This document shows positions 7,265 to 16,137 of a stretch of 48,239 nucleotides of DNA, piece after piece. The stretch covers positions 1 through 48,239 of the forward strand of contig JBBSHS010000009.1 in NCBI GenBank assembly GCA_038232515.1, written 5' to 3'. This DNA comes from JBBSHS01 sp038232515 (GTDB lineage: Bacteria > Actinomycetota > Acidimicrobiia > Acidimicrobiales > JAUJNH01). Under the pieces are notes generated by a model that was not told the origin of the DNA, did no database searches, and saw nothing but the letters and a program-made list of their open reading frames with translations. The stretch's first letter is position 1, and each line of letters opens with the position of its first letter. The translations under genes were made by a program, and so were the position numbers.

Positions 7265-8107
7265 TCAGCCGGTGGCACTGGCCCCGCCGAGCTGGGCGGC
7301 CACCTCCTCGGGCAGATGGTAGCTCTCGCCGTGGCTGGGGAACCGCCCACTTCTCACATCCTCGGCGTACCGGCTGACGGCGGCCACGGCATCGGCCTTC
7401 AAGGTCGCGTAACGGCGGACGAAGGTGGGCAGGCGGCCGTCGTTGAGGCCCAGGAGGTCGTGCATGACCAGTACCTGCCCGTCGCACCAGGGGCCGGCGC
7501 CGATGCCGATGGTCGGGATCGGCACCGCCTCGGTCACCATGCGGGCGACCACGTCGGGAATGCCCTCCAGGACGATCGAGAAGCACCCGGCCCCGCTCAG
7601 GGCGATGGCGTCGTCGACCAGGACGCGGACCGCGTCCGCCTGTCTGGCCTGCACCTTGAAGCCACCCATGGCGTGCACCGATTGGGGAGTCAGGCCGAGG
7701 TGGCCCATCACCGGGATCTCGGCGTCGAGGATGCCCTCGATCATGGCGAGCCGCTTGCGACCGCCTTCGAGCTTGACCGCCTGGGCACCCGCCCGCACCA
7801 AGGTGGCGGCGTTGCGTACGGTGTCCTCGACGCTCAGGTGGTAGCTCATCCAGGGAAGGTCGGCCACCACCAAGGCCCTCGGACGGGCACGGCCCACGGC
7901 TGCGGTGTGGTGGGCCAGGTCCTCGACCGTCACCGACAAGGTGTCGTCGTAGCCGAGGACGACCATGGCGACGGAGTCACCGACGAGGACGAGGTCGACT
8001 CCCGCCTGATCGGCGATGCGGGCCGTCGGCGAGTCGTAGGCCGTGACCATCACCAGGGGATCGCCGCCCTTGCTGGCGCGCACAGCCGGGACCGTGATGG
8101 TAGCCAT
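7265..8107 (-). CDS. panB: 3-methyl-2-oxobutanoate hydroxymethyltransferase
   Basis: PanB transfers a hydroxymethyl group from 5,10-methylenetetrahydrofolate to alpha-ketoisovalerate, the first committed step of pantothenate and CoA synthesis. The 280-residue TIM barrel shows VTAYDSPTARIAD, LVLVGDSVAMVVLGYDDTL (metal-binding Asp), VVADLPWMSYH, AVKLEGG, GHLGLTPQSVHAMGGFKVQ and PTIGIGAGPWCDGQVLVMHD. All are conserved in the family. ATG 8107 has an AGGAGG-like ribosome-binding site and leads directly into the conserved N-terminus. panC and panD are not in the window. It is divergent from the small zinc-ribbon gene at 8174. Confidence 0.97.
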   Translation of the reverse strand: MATITVPAVRASKGGDPLVMVTAYDSPTARIADQAGVDLVLVGDSVAMVVLGYDDTLSVTVEDLAHHTAAVGRARPRALVVADLPWMSYHLSVEDTVRNAATLVRAGAQAVKLEGGRKRLAMIEGILDAEIPVMGHLGLTPQSVHAMGGFKVQARQADAVRVLVDDAIALSGAGCFSIVLEGIPDVVARMVTEAVPIPTIGIGAGPWCDGQVLVMHDLLGLNDGRLPTFVRRYATLKADAVAAVSRYAEDVRSGRFPSHGESYHLPEEVAAQLGGASATG

Positions 8108-8173
8108 GGACTGACCTCCTGCCGTCCGGCGCCCCACGGCTGCCGGCGGTCGGCACAAGTGTACGGTGCCGGA

Positions 8174-8374
8174 GTGGGCCCGACCAGCGGCACCTGCGAC
8201 AGCTGCGCGGCCCTGGGCGAAGATCTCGTGGCCGTCTACCGGGTCTTCGTCCTGGACGGCTCGTCCGACACGCCCGTCACCACCGCGAGGCTGGCCGATG
8301 TGGAAAGTTGGTGCCGCGCCTGCCGGACGAGATACCCCCATGACGTGGCGGGTACCTCGCCCACCCCGGACTGA
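8174..8374 (+). CDS. Small zinc-ribbon protein of unknown function
   Basis: This is a 66-residue protein with two Cys pairs, CDSC near the N-terminus and CRAC near the C-terminus. They flank a strand-rich middle (EDLVAVYRVFVL) and end in RTRYPHD. The same pattern (CDSC..., DLVAVxRVYV..., WCxxCRTxYPH) recurs in short uncharacterised actinobacterial proteins that I recognise by pattern only. The Cys pairs could hold one structural zinc. The start is GTG 8174. It diverges from panB, sharing a 66-bp intergenic region. Confidence 0.7.
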   Translation: MGPTSGTCDSCAALGEDLVAVYRVFVLDGSSDTPVTTARLADVESWCRACRTRYPHDVAGTSPTPD

Positions 8375-8430
8375 TCCCTCGCCGGTCAGGCCGGGCCAGG
8401 GCTGCTGACCCCCTCACCGAGGCCCAGCCG

Positions 8431-10806
8431 TCAGGGCGACCCGGCGCGGGGAAAGACGGCGGCGGGCGGCGGCCTGGGAGGGGCCCGTGACGTGGTCGAC
8501 GTGGTCGTCGGCTTGTTCTTAGCAGCCGTCGTCGACGTGGTGGCGGGGTCGGTGACCGTGGTGGCCGACCGGCCCCGCGACGTGGGTACCGCTGACACGC
8601 CTGTCGAGCTCGTCGACCCCGGAGCACCCGAGGCACCCGGAGCGCTCGATGTGGAGGGCGACGTGGCGACCGTTCCCGACAGGCGTCCGGCTCGGCCGAG
8701 GACGACGCCCGGGAACGACTTGGGCTGGGCGAAATCGGCCGGCCCGTGTCTCATCCCGGGCGCGTCGGCGTAGGCGGCGTCGACGAACCGCTTCCAGATG
8801 GTAGCGGGCAGATAACCGCCGGTGACGGGCTTGCCCCGGACGTCGCTCATCTGACGGGCCTCGCTGTCGGGCCAGCCCATCCAGACGGCGGTGGTGAGCC
8901 GGGCCGGGGTGTAGCCCACGAACCAGGCATCGGCATTGTCGTTGGTGGTCCCGGTCTTGCCGGCCGCGGGATGGCCCCCCGACAGCTGAGCGCCGGCGCC
9001 CGTGCCCTTGTCGACCACCTGTTGGAGGCAGTAGGTGACGACGTCCGCCTCGGCGCCGGTCAGCACCTGGGTGCGCTGGACCTTGGCCTGTTCGAGGACG
9101 TGACCGTCCCTGTCCGTCACCTGCAGGATCGACCGCAGCGATGTCTGCATGCCGCCGTCGGCGAAGCTCGAGTAGCCGGCCGCCATGTCGAGCGGCGACA
9201 CGGCCGCGCTCCCGAGCACCAGCGAGGCGTTGGCAGCAAGCGGCGCTGACACCCCCAACTGCTTGGCCATCGTGGCCAGCTTCGCCGCGCCCTTGGCCGC
9301 GTCGCCGCCTCCGATGGCCTGCTCCAGCTGGATGTAGACGGTGTTGACCGACAGCTCGGTGGCGTCGATGAGGTTGATCTGGGCGGCGGGCGACTCGCCC
9401 TCGTAGTTCGATACCGGGTAGTCCTTGCCGTTGTCGGCCTTGGGCACGATCACCTTGGGAGGGGCAGGGAAGGCCGACTCCACGGTATAGCCCTCGTGCA
9501 CCGTTTCGGCCAGGAGGAATGGCTTGAACGTCGACCCGGCCTGCCTGCCGCCCCCGCCGAAGCCCTTGCCCAGCGCCAGGTTCACTGTGCTCTGGCCGTA
9601 GTCACGCCCTCCGACCATGGCCACGATGTGGCCGTCGCCGTCCAGAGCGACTAGGGCGCCGGAAGGCTCGTTCTTGTAGAGGGTGTCCTCCACGGCGCGG
9701 TAGCCGTCGCCTTGGAGCACCCGGTCGAGTGAGGTCGTCACCCGCAGCCCGCCCCCCAGCACGGTGGCCTCGCCGTACTTGGCCACGAGGGCGCGCTTGA
9801 CCATGTCCACGAAGTACTCGGTACCGATGTCGTGGTCCTCCACCGATGGCAGCTGATCGGCGCGCCGGATGGTGTAGGTGTTGAGCGGCGTGGCCATGAC
9901 GACGTCCGCATCGTGCTGTGTGATGACGTGGCTGCCCACCATCGAGCGCAGCGTCAGGTCGCGTCGAAGGGTGGCCGTCCTCGGCTCCCGGCCTATGTCC
10001 GCCGTCTGGGGGGCCCGGATGAGCCCGGCCAGGTATGCGGCCTGCTGAAGATGGAGGTCCTGCACGTCCAGGCCGAAGTAGGCCTGCGAAGCCGCCTGTA
10101 CCCCGTAGGCCCCGCGTCCGAAGTACACGGCGTTCAGGTAGCGCTCGAGGATCTGGTCCTTGCTCAGCTCCCGCTCGAGCTTGACGGCCAGCACCGCCTC
10201 TCTGACCTTGCGGGTGATGGTGCGCTGCCGGGTGGTGAAAGTGATCTTCACGTACTGCTGGGTGATGGTGGAACCGCCCTGGCGGGCCCCTTCACCCCGC
10301 GCGTTGGCCACCACCGCCCGCAGGATGCCGATGGGGTCGATGCCCTTGTGCTCGTAGAACTTGTGGTCCTCGGTGGCGATGACGGCCTCTTGGACGACCT
10401 TGGGGATCCGGTCCAACGGAACCAGCACCCGGCTCTGGCCGGAGTCGAGAGTGGCCAGCCTGGCACCGTCGGCGTAGGTCAGGAACGTCGTCTGGGTCGG
10501 CGGGGCGGCCGACGGCACCGGCACCTTGGAGGCCAGATAGGCGACGCCGGCCACGGCGGTGAACACCAGCAAGCCGGCGCACCACAAAAAGCGGCGGTGG
10601 CGCCAGACGAAGCTGCCTCGGGGCGGCCCCCGTCGCCCGGTGACCTTCTGGGCGCCGACGGCTGGGGACGTGTCCGTGGGCCGACGCCGGCCGGCTGGGG
10701 CCGGACGCCGCCGATTGACGGGCCGGCGGGGGCGTCTGGCGCCGGGCGTCGTCGACTGGTCCGGGCGGGGCCGGGCCCGCGAGGGTTCAAGGGGAGGGGT
10801 GGGCAT
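8431..10806 (-). CDS. Class A penicillin-binding protein (bifunctional transglycosylase/transpeptidase)
   Basis: This 791-residue enzyme polymerises lipid II and cross-links the stem peptides. A basic, Pro-rich cytoplasmic tail (1-70) precedes one membrane segment (about 72-93). The GT51 domain shows EDHKFYEHKGID (catalytic Glu147), GGSTITQQ (178-185) and LNAVYFGRGAYGVQAA. The transpeptidase domain shows STFK with nucleophile Ser425, SVN (486-488) and KTGT (617-620). A low-complexity Ser/Thr/Pro tail (about 695-791) lies outside the membrane. All catalytic motifs are intact. It is the last gene of a cluster with DUF5318 and two membrane proteins, an order typical of actinobacterial ponA-type loci. 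Confidence 0.96.
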   Translation of the reverse strand: MPTPPLEPSRARPRPDQSTTPGARRPRRPVNRRRPAPAGRRRPTDTSPAVGAQKVTGRRGPPRGSFVWRHRRFLWCAGLLVFTAVAGVAYLASKVPVPSAAPPTQTTFLTYADGARLATLDSGQSRVLVPLDRIPKVVQEAVIATEDHKFYEHKGIDPIGILRAVVANARGEGARQGGSTITQQYVKITFTTRQRTITRKVREAVLAVKLERELSKDQILERYLNAVYFGRGAYGVQAASQAYFGLDVQDLHLQQAAYLAGLIRAPQTADIGREPRTATLRRDLTLRSMVGSHVITQHDADVVMATPLNTYTIRRADQLPSVEDHDIGTEYFVDMVKRALVAKYGEATVLGGGLRVTTSLDRVLQGDGYRAVEDTLYKNEPSGALVALDGDGHIVAMVGGRDYGQSTVNLALGKGFGGGGRQAGSTFKPFLLAETVHEGYTVESAFPAPPKVIVPKADNGKDYPVSNYEGESPAAQINLIDATELSVNTVYIQLEQAIGGGDAAKGAAKLATMAKQLGVSAPLAANASLVLGSAAVSPLDMAAGYSSFADGGMQTSLRSILQVTDRDGHVLEQAKVQRTQVLTGAEADVVTYCLQQVVDKGTGAGAQLSGGHPAAGKTGTTNDNADAWFVGYTPARLTTAVWMGWPDSEARQMSDVRGKPVTGGYLPATIWKRFVDAAYADAPGMRHGPADFAQPKSFPGVVLGRAGRLSGTVATSPSTSSAPGASGAPGSTSSTGVSAVPTSRGRSATTVTDPATTSTTAAKNKPTTTSTTSRAPPRPPPAAVFPRAGSP

Positions 10807-10826
10807 CGGGCCGGGACGGCATCGTA

Positions 10827-12095
10827 CTAGCTACCCGGCGGCACCAGACGGGCGGGCCCCAGCGCCAGAGCGATGGCCAGGAGGACCGTGGGCACGGTGC
10901 CGGGACGGATCAGCCGCTCCCACCGGGCCGTGCGATCGGGGCGGGGAGCCGTCACCGCCAGCCCCATCAGTCCCAGCCACACGGGGGCAGCGGTCGTGGG
11001 GCCCACCACCGCGGCCAGGGCGGCCACGCCAGGCACGGCCAAGGCCAGCAACCGGGTGTCGGCCGGGGCCTCGACCCACCGGCCGACGACAAGGGCGACG
11101 ACCACGCCGACGGCAAGCGGAGTGGCCAGCCCCGTCCCTCCGACGGCGGCTGCGCTGCCCACCAGCAGGGTGGCGGCCATGAGCGGGCGACCGCTGGCGG
11201 CCACGGCGACGGCCACGGCGCCGATGGCCCATCCCATGACCATGGGCCGACCGCTGAGGGCTGCGCCCGAGGCCACGAGGAGCAGGCCGGGGCCGAGCAG
11301 CACCGCCGAGAGAGGCCCGGGCTCGAACGGGTCGGCGGCCAGGGCGAGCAGGCTGCCGCCGGCCAGCACCACCGCAGCCGGGCCCAGCCGCCCGCTGGCG
11401 GCCACAGCCTGCGGGAGGTCACCACCGCGGTGGAGGACCCAGCCGGCCCACAAGACAGCGGGCAGCGCCAGCCCCAAGCGGGAGGTCCGCCAGCTCACGA
11501 CCCCAATGGCGAGGAGGACAACCGCCGTCCCGGCTACCAGGCTGCCCGGTGTGGCCAGCAGCAGACCGGCGAGGACCACTGCGGCGCCGGCCGTCGCCAG
11601 CAGCCACTCGACAGGACGCCGCGGAGGCACGCAGGCGAGCGCCAGCAACGAGGCCGCCGCCGCCCACGCCCACAGCAAAGGTGCGTGCGGAGCCAGACGG
11701 TGTGCCCCAAGGACGGCAACCGCCGCCAGTCCCACGACGATCTCCCAACCGAACCGCCCAACGGCCAGGCGCGAGCGGCGCTCGGACCGGTCCGCCGGCT
11801 CGGAGGGTCGCTCGGACCGGTCCGCCGGCTCGGAGGGTCGCTCGGACCGGCCTGCGCGCTCGGACCGGCCTGCGCGGCGGGACCGGCCTGCGCGCTCGGA
11901 CCGGCCTGCGCGGCGGGACCGGCCTGCCGGCTCGGAGGGGAGCTCGGACCGGTCAGGGCGCGGTTCTGGCCGGTCACCTCGCTCAACGGGCGCAGGCGCG
12001 GACGGGAAAGCGGTCAGGCGCAGGACCGGCACCGGCCGGGGGTAACGGTCCTGGGGCGGCGGATCGCCATTCGGCTCGTCGTCCGTGGTCGTCAT
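10827..12095 (-). CDS. Polytopic membrane protein with an Arg/Ser/Glu repeat tail at the N-terminus
   Basis: The 422-residue product has a hydrophilic N-terminal 110 residues. These consist largely of short repeats such as AGRSERAGRSRR and PSEPADRSER. About ten hydrophobic segments rich in Ala, Val, Leu and Gly follow, up to the C-terminus. No enzymatic motif is visible. ATG 12095 overlaps the TGA of the gene upstream (ATGA), so the two are probably made together. The position before a class A PBP suggests a cell-envelope role, but that is inference. The repeat tail is encoded by 15- and 30-bp DNA repeats and may vary in length between strains. Confidence 0.75.
   Translation of the reverse strand: MTTTDDEPNGDPPPQDRYPRPVPVLRLTAFPSAPAPVERGDRPEPRPDRSELPSEPAGRSRRAGRSERAGRSRRAGRSERAGRSERPSEPADRSERPSEPADRSERRSRLAVGRFGWEIVVGLAAVAVLGAHRLAPHAPLLWAWAAAASLLALACVPPRRPVEWLLATAGAAVVLAGLLLATPGSLVAGTAVVLLAIGVVSWRTSRLGLALPAVLWAGWVLHRGGDLPQAVAASGRLGPAAVVLAGGSLLALAADPFEPGPLSAVLLGPGLLLVASGAALSGRPMVMGWAIGAVAVAVAASGRPLMAATLLVGSAAAVGGTGLATPLAVGVVVALVVGRWVEAPADTRLLALAVPGVAALAAVVGPTTAAPVWLGLMGLAVTAPRPDRTARWERLIRPGTVPTVLLAIALALGPARLVPPGS
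11778..11960. repeat. Nested 15- and 30-bp tandem repeats inside the membrane-protein gene
   Basis: A 30-bp unit (CGCTCGGACCGGTCCGCCGG plus CTCGGAGGGT) occurs twice in a row. It is followed by about five copies of a 15-bp relative built on GGACCGGCCTGCGCG. The repeats keep frame, coding for RSER/AGRS/PSEPAD blocks of the N-terminal tail, so expansion or loss would not break the gene. Confidence 0.8.
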
Positions 12096-12673
12096 CGACA
12101 GAGCCCGGCGCCGGCGGCGGCCAGGACCACTCCGGCCCATGCCACCGCCGGGCCGCGTCGAACCGGCAGGAGCCGGCCCACCATGGCGGCCACGGCGACC
12201 GAGGCCAGAGCCACGATGGCCCGAAGACCGCTACCGGTCGTGGCCTGGCCCGTCGACAGGGCCAGCGGCGCCACCGCGGCGACGGCCATCCATGCCCCGC
12301 GCCGCCCCAGCACCGACCCGAGCAGGGCACCGACCACCGCCATGGCGCTACCGGCGGCGGCGACCATCGGACCGACGGTCACCGCCGGGCCGAGGACCGC
12401 CTGGGCGCCCACCACCGCCGCCAGCGACGTCGTCCCCCAGCGCAGAGCCGTAGCCACGACCGCACCGGCGCCAGCCAGTGCTCCCGGTCCTGTCCCCGCA
12501 GCCAGGGCCACCAGCGCCGCCAGCACCACGGCATCGCCGCGACCGACGACGGCCAAGGCCACCGCCACCACCCCCGCCAACAGCGGAACCGGTCGGGGCC
12601 AGGCCAGCGCCGCAGGCGTCGTGCGCTCAGCCGCGGCTGGTGAAGGGCCACTCTCGTCGACGGTCAGGGGCAC
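12092..12673 (-). CDS. Small polytopic membrane protein
   Basis: This 193-residue protein starts at GTG 12673, 11 bases after the DUF5318 stop. After about 20 polar residues (TVDESGPSPAAAERTT) come roughly six hydrophobic helices made of Ala, Val, Gly and Leu, with short Arg-containing loops, and no recognised domain. The start is chosen because farther upstream the frame merely shadows DUF5318. Its stop overlaps the start of the next membrane gene. The pair resembles two halves of one transporter-like or scaffold-like unit, but nothing shows a substrate. Confidence 0.7.
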   Translation of the reverse strand: MPLTVDESGPSPAAAERTTPAALAWPRPVPLLAGVVAVALAVVGRGDAVVLAALVALAAGTGPGALAGAGAVVATALRWGTTSLAAVVGAQAVLGPAVTVGPMVAAAGSAMAVVGALLGSVLGRRGAWMAVAAVAPLALSTGQATTGSGLRAIVALASVAVAAMVGRLLPVRRGPAVAWAGVVLAAAGAGLCR

Positions 12674-12684
12674 GACCGGGATTG

Positions 12685-13098
12685 TCAGCGGGCCCCGCGG
12701 CCGCGGCCAACCGGATACGTCCGGGCCAGATGGTTCCACGAGCAGCCCGGGCACACCTCGACCACGTAGCAGGCCAGTTCGCTCGAACGGCCGGCCAGAT
12801 GGCCCAACGCCTTGGCGCTCTCCACCACCTTGCCCGAGGGCGGCATGCGAGGGCCGAAGACATAGGAGACGAGCACCACCTGGTGCTGCCCGCAGATCGG
12901 GCAGTCGATGCTGGCGGGCTCGCCCAGGTTCCGGGCCGCCCTGAGGAGCTCGGGATGGGCGTCGCACACGTCGTGGCGCGACAGGCGGCCCTTCTTGTAG
13001 TCGTTGACCACCGCGTTGCGGGCCAGCCGGAAATCGACCTGCCCGGGGAAGGCAGCGTTGTTGGGGGCGCCCCTCGTCGCCTCCGGGCGGAACGTCAT
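12685..13098 (-). CDS. DUF5318 family protein
   Basis: The 137-residue protein has the pattern of the actinobacterial DUF5318 family. It shows VDFRLARNAVVNDYKKGRLS, then RHDVCDAHPELLRAARNLGE, then two Cys pairs, CPICG and CPGCSW, with VVLVSYVFG and YVVEVCPGCSWNHL around them. The Cys pairs suggest a structural zinc. Function is unknown; relatives often neighbour class A PBP and inositol-phosphate synthase genes, as here. ATG 13098 is the first start giving a conserved N-terminus (MTFRPEATRG). It is the first gene of the minus-strand cell-wall cluster. Confidence 0.85.
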   Translation of the reverse strand: MTFRPEATRGAPNNAAFPGQVDFRLARNAVVNDYKKGRLSRHDVCDAHPELLRAARNLGEPASIDCPICGQHQVVLVSYVFGPRMPPSGKVVESAKALGHLAGRSSELACYVVEVCPGCSWNHLARTYPVGRGRGAR

Positions 13099-13276
13099 GG
13101 CCCACAGGCTACCTCCGGGCCTGAACGGTCCCGGGAGCGGTGAGCCGGCCATGCCCGATGCCCAGATGCCGCCGTGCGGATCCCACGCCGCCGCCGCGGC
13201 CCGCAGTAGGGGCGGGCGCGCGGGCCAGGCGACGAACGACCAGGTCGGCCCGCAGGAGCGCTACTGACCTGCGCTG

Positions 13277-13329
13277 TTGCCATTCGGCCGGGTACGCGCC
13301 CATACTGTCGATGTATCGTTTCGATATAT
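13277..13329 (+). promoter_or_regulatory. Promoter and operator of padR-ino1
   Basis: TTGCCA (13277-13282) and CATACT (13301-13306) are 18 bp apart and read as -35 and -10. Just downstream, ATGTATCG-TTT-CGATATAT (13311-13329) is an inverted repeat with 8-bp arms and one mismatch, overlapping the expected transcription start. It is the obvious site for the PadR protein encoded next, so autorepression is likely. Confidence 0.7.
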
Positions 13330-13341
13330 CGGGGAGGTGAA

Positions 13342-13985
13342 GTGCTCGAACTCGCCATCTTGGGCGTGCTGAAGGAACAGGATCTGCATGGCTACGAGCT
13401 CAAGCGCCGTCTCACCGAGATGCTGGGGACCTTCTCCGCAGTGTCGTTCGGCTCGCTGTACCCGGCTCTCGGCCGTCTGGAGCGAGCCGACGCGGTCAAG
13501 GCGGTCGAGGCCAACGATGCTCCTGCGGCTGCCCCACCGTCGCCGGCCACGGGCTCGCTGGGTGCCGAATTGGCCGCCTTCAGGGCGCGGGCCCGGGCGG
13601 CACGGGGTGAGGTCAGGTCGCCGGGACGGGGTGGGCGCAGCCGCAAGGTCTACGGCATCACGGTGAAGGGCGACCGCCTGTTCGAGGACCTGCTGGCTGA
13701 CGCAGCCGCCTCGACCGAGGACGACCGCGCCTTCAACCTGCGCCTGGCCTTCGCCCGTCACCTGCCCGACGACGCCCGCCTCGGTCTGCTCGAGCGGCGG
13801 CGCGCCGCCCTGGTCGAGCGCCTCGACCGCGGTCGGCGCTCCCTCAAGGCAGCCGGCACGGACACCTACGGCCGGTCGCTGCTCGAGCACGGCACCGAGG
13901 TAACCGAACACGACATTTCCTGGCTCGACCGCCTGATCGCGGCTGAGCGGGAACGGACCCGAACCTCCCGGGAGGACACACCCAC

Positions 13986-13989
<4 letters not shown>
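13342..13989 (+). CDS. PadR-family transcriptional regulator
   Basis: The N-terminal winged helix reads MLELAILGVLKEQDLHGYEL, then KRRLTEMLGTFSAVSFGSLYPALGRLERADAV, the standard PadR DNA-binding module. A 55-residue Ala/Pro/Arg insertion (about 57-102) separates recognition helix and wing (SRKVYGITVKG). The C-terminal helical domain (ERRRAALVERLDRG) mediates dimerisation. PadR proteins usually repress and are released by small ligands; the ligand is unknown. GTG 13342 follows GGGGAGG. The gene overlaps ino1 by four bases and has an inverted repeat in its own promoter, so it most likely controls ino1 and itself. Confidence 0.93.
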
Positions 13990-15056
<1,067 letters not shown>

Positions 15057-15199
15057 CGGCAGCCCGGCGCTTGCCCTGCGCCCCGTCGCCCGCCCTTTTC
15101 GGCCCCGGCCGCTACGGGTCAACCGGGTAAAAGCGGGTCCTACTGAGGCCCGCAGCCGGGCTCCCCACACGGCGGACGCGACCGGGGCAGACTCCAGGG

Positions 15200-15940
15200 G
15201 TGCCCACTGAAAACGCCGCCGGCTGGGATCGTCACTCCGCCGCCTACCAGGCCGGCGCCCGCCTGCCCACCGATGTCGTCACCTACGGGCCCGACATACC
15301 GACGGAGGCCGACCTCAAGCTGTGCGGCCATGTCGAGGGGAAGCGCGTCGTCGAACTTGGCTGCGGCGGCGCGCAGTGCGCCATCGCCTTCGCCAAACAG
15401 GGCGCCACCGCCATCGGCGTGGACTTCTCCGACGAGCAACTGGCCTTCGCCCGCCGGCTCTGCGAGAAGGAGGGCGTCAAGGTCGAGCTCCGCCATGCCG
15501 ACTTGGCCGACCTGGCCTTCCTCCGCTCGGACTCGGTGGACCTGGTGTTCTCCGCCTATGCCTTCGGCCACGTGGAAGATCTGTCCAGGGTGTTCCGCCA
15601 GGTACACCGGGTGCTGAAGAGCGGCGGCACCCTCGTCTTCAGCATGCCCCATCCGGCGTACGACATGATCGACGACAGCAGTCCCATAGAGCCGCTGCGC
15701 ATCCGCCGGTCGTACTTCGACCGCGCCCCGATCGAGTACCAATGGAACGGCATCGCATTCACCGACTACCGCCACACCCTCAGCGACCTCTACGGCCAGC
15801 TGTACCGGTCGACCCTGCGGGTGGACACGATCCTCGAGCCCGAGCCCGTGCGCTCCGGCCTGCGCAGCCGTGACTGGCGCGAAACGTTCCTGTACGTGCC
15901 CCGAACCCTCATCATCCGGGCCCGCAAGGAAGGCCACTAG
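15200..15940 (+). CDS. Class I SAM-dependent methyltransferase
   Basis: The 246-residue protein shows SAM-binding motif I, VVELGCGGAQCAIAFAKQGA, then the acidic loop IGVDFSDEQLAFARR, motif II near LRHADLADLAF and VDLVFSAYAFGHVED, and motif III in LKSGGTLVFSMPHPAYDM. This is the Methyltransf_11/25 type. The acceptor is unknown. The N-terminus (GWDRHSAAYQAGARLP) is typical of small-molecule methyltransferases. GTG 15200 is the only reasonable start. It stands alone downstream of ino1 after a 143-bp gap. Confidence 0.88.
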   Translation: MPTENAAGWDRHSAAYQAGARLPTDVVTYGPDIPTEADLKLCGHVEGKRVVELGCGGAQCAIAFAKQGATAIGVDFSDEQLAFARRLCEKEGVKVELRHADLADLAFLRSDSVDLVFSAYAFGHVEDLSRVFRQVHRVLKSGGTLVFSMPHPAYDMIDDSSPIEPLRIRRSYFDRAPIEYQWNGIAFTDYRHTLSDLYGQLYRSTLRVDTILEPEPVRSGLRSRDWRETFLYVPRTLIIRARKEGH

Positions 15941-15997
15941 GCGTCGGCGCGGGAGGGCCAGTGCCCCCTCCCGCGGCCCCCCTGGTTGGGCAAGGGT

Positions 15998-16070
15998 TTG
16001 GGGGCGGTAGCCCCCAATGGGGGTGTGGGGGCGGTAGCCCCCACGGGGGGTGTGGGGGCGGTGCCCCCAC
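15998..16070. repeat. Three consecutive GGGGGCGGTAGCCCCC hairpins, 27-bp period
   Basis: Palindromic units at 15998-16017, 16025-16044 and 16052-16070 each have a 7-bp G/C stem and a CGGTAG or CGGTG loop region. They fill the space between the convergent methyltransferase and CCA-enzyme genes. No T-tract follows. They could block convergent transcription or be an interspersed repeat family of this genome. Confidence 0.75.
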
Positions 16071-16137
16071 CGGTCCGCCGCCGGCTCTGCCGAAGGCGGA
16101 CAAGAAAACAGGGCGAGCGGAGCGAGATCCAGAGGCT

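Noticed and set aside
15998..16070. Hairpin array considered as a set of Rho-independent terminators
   Set aside because: No T-tract follows on either strand.
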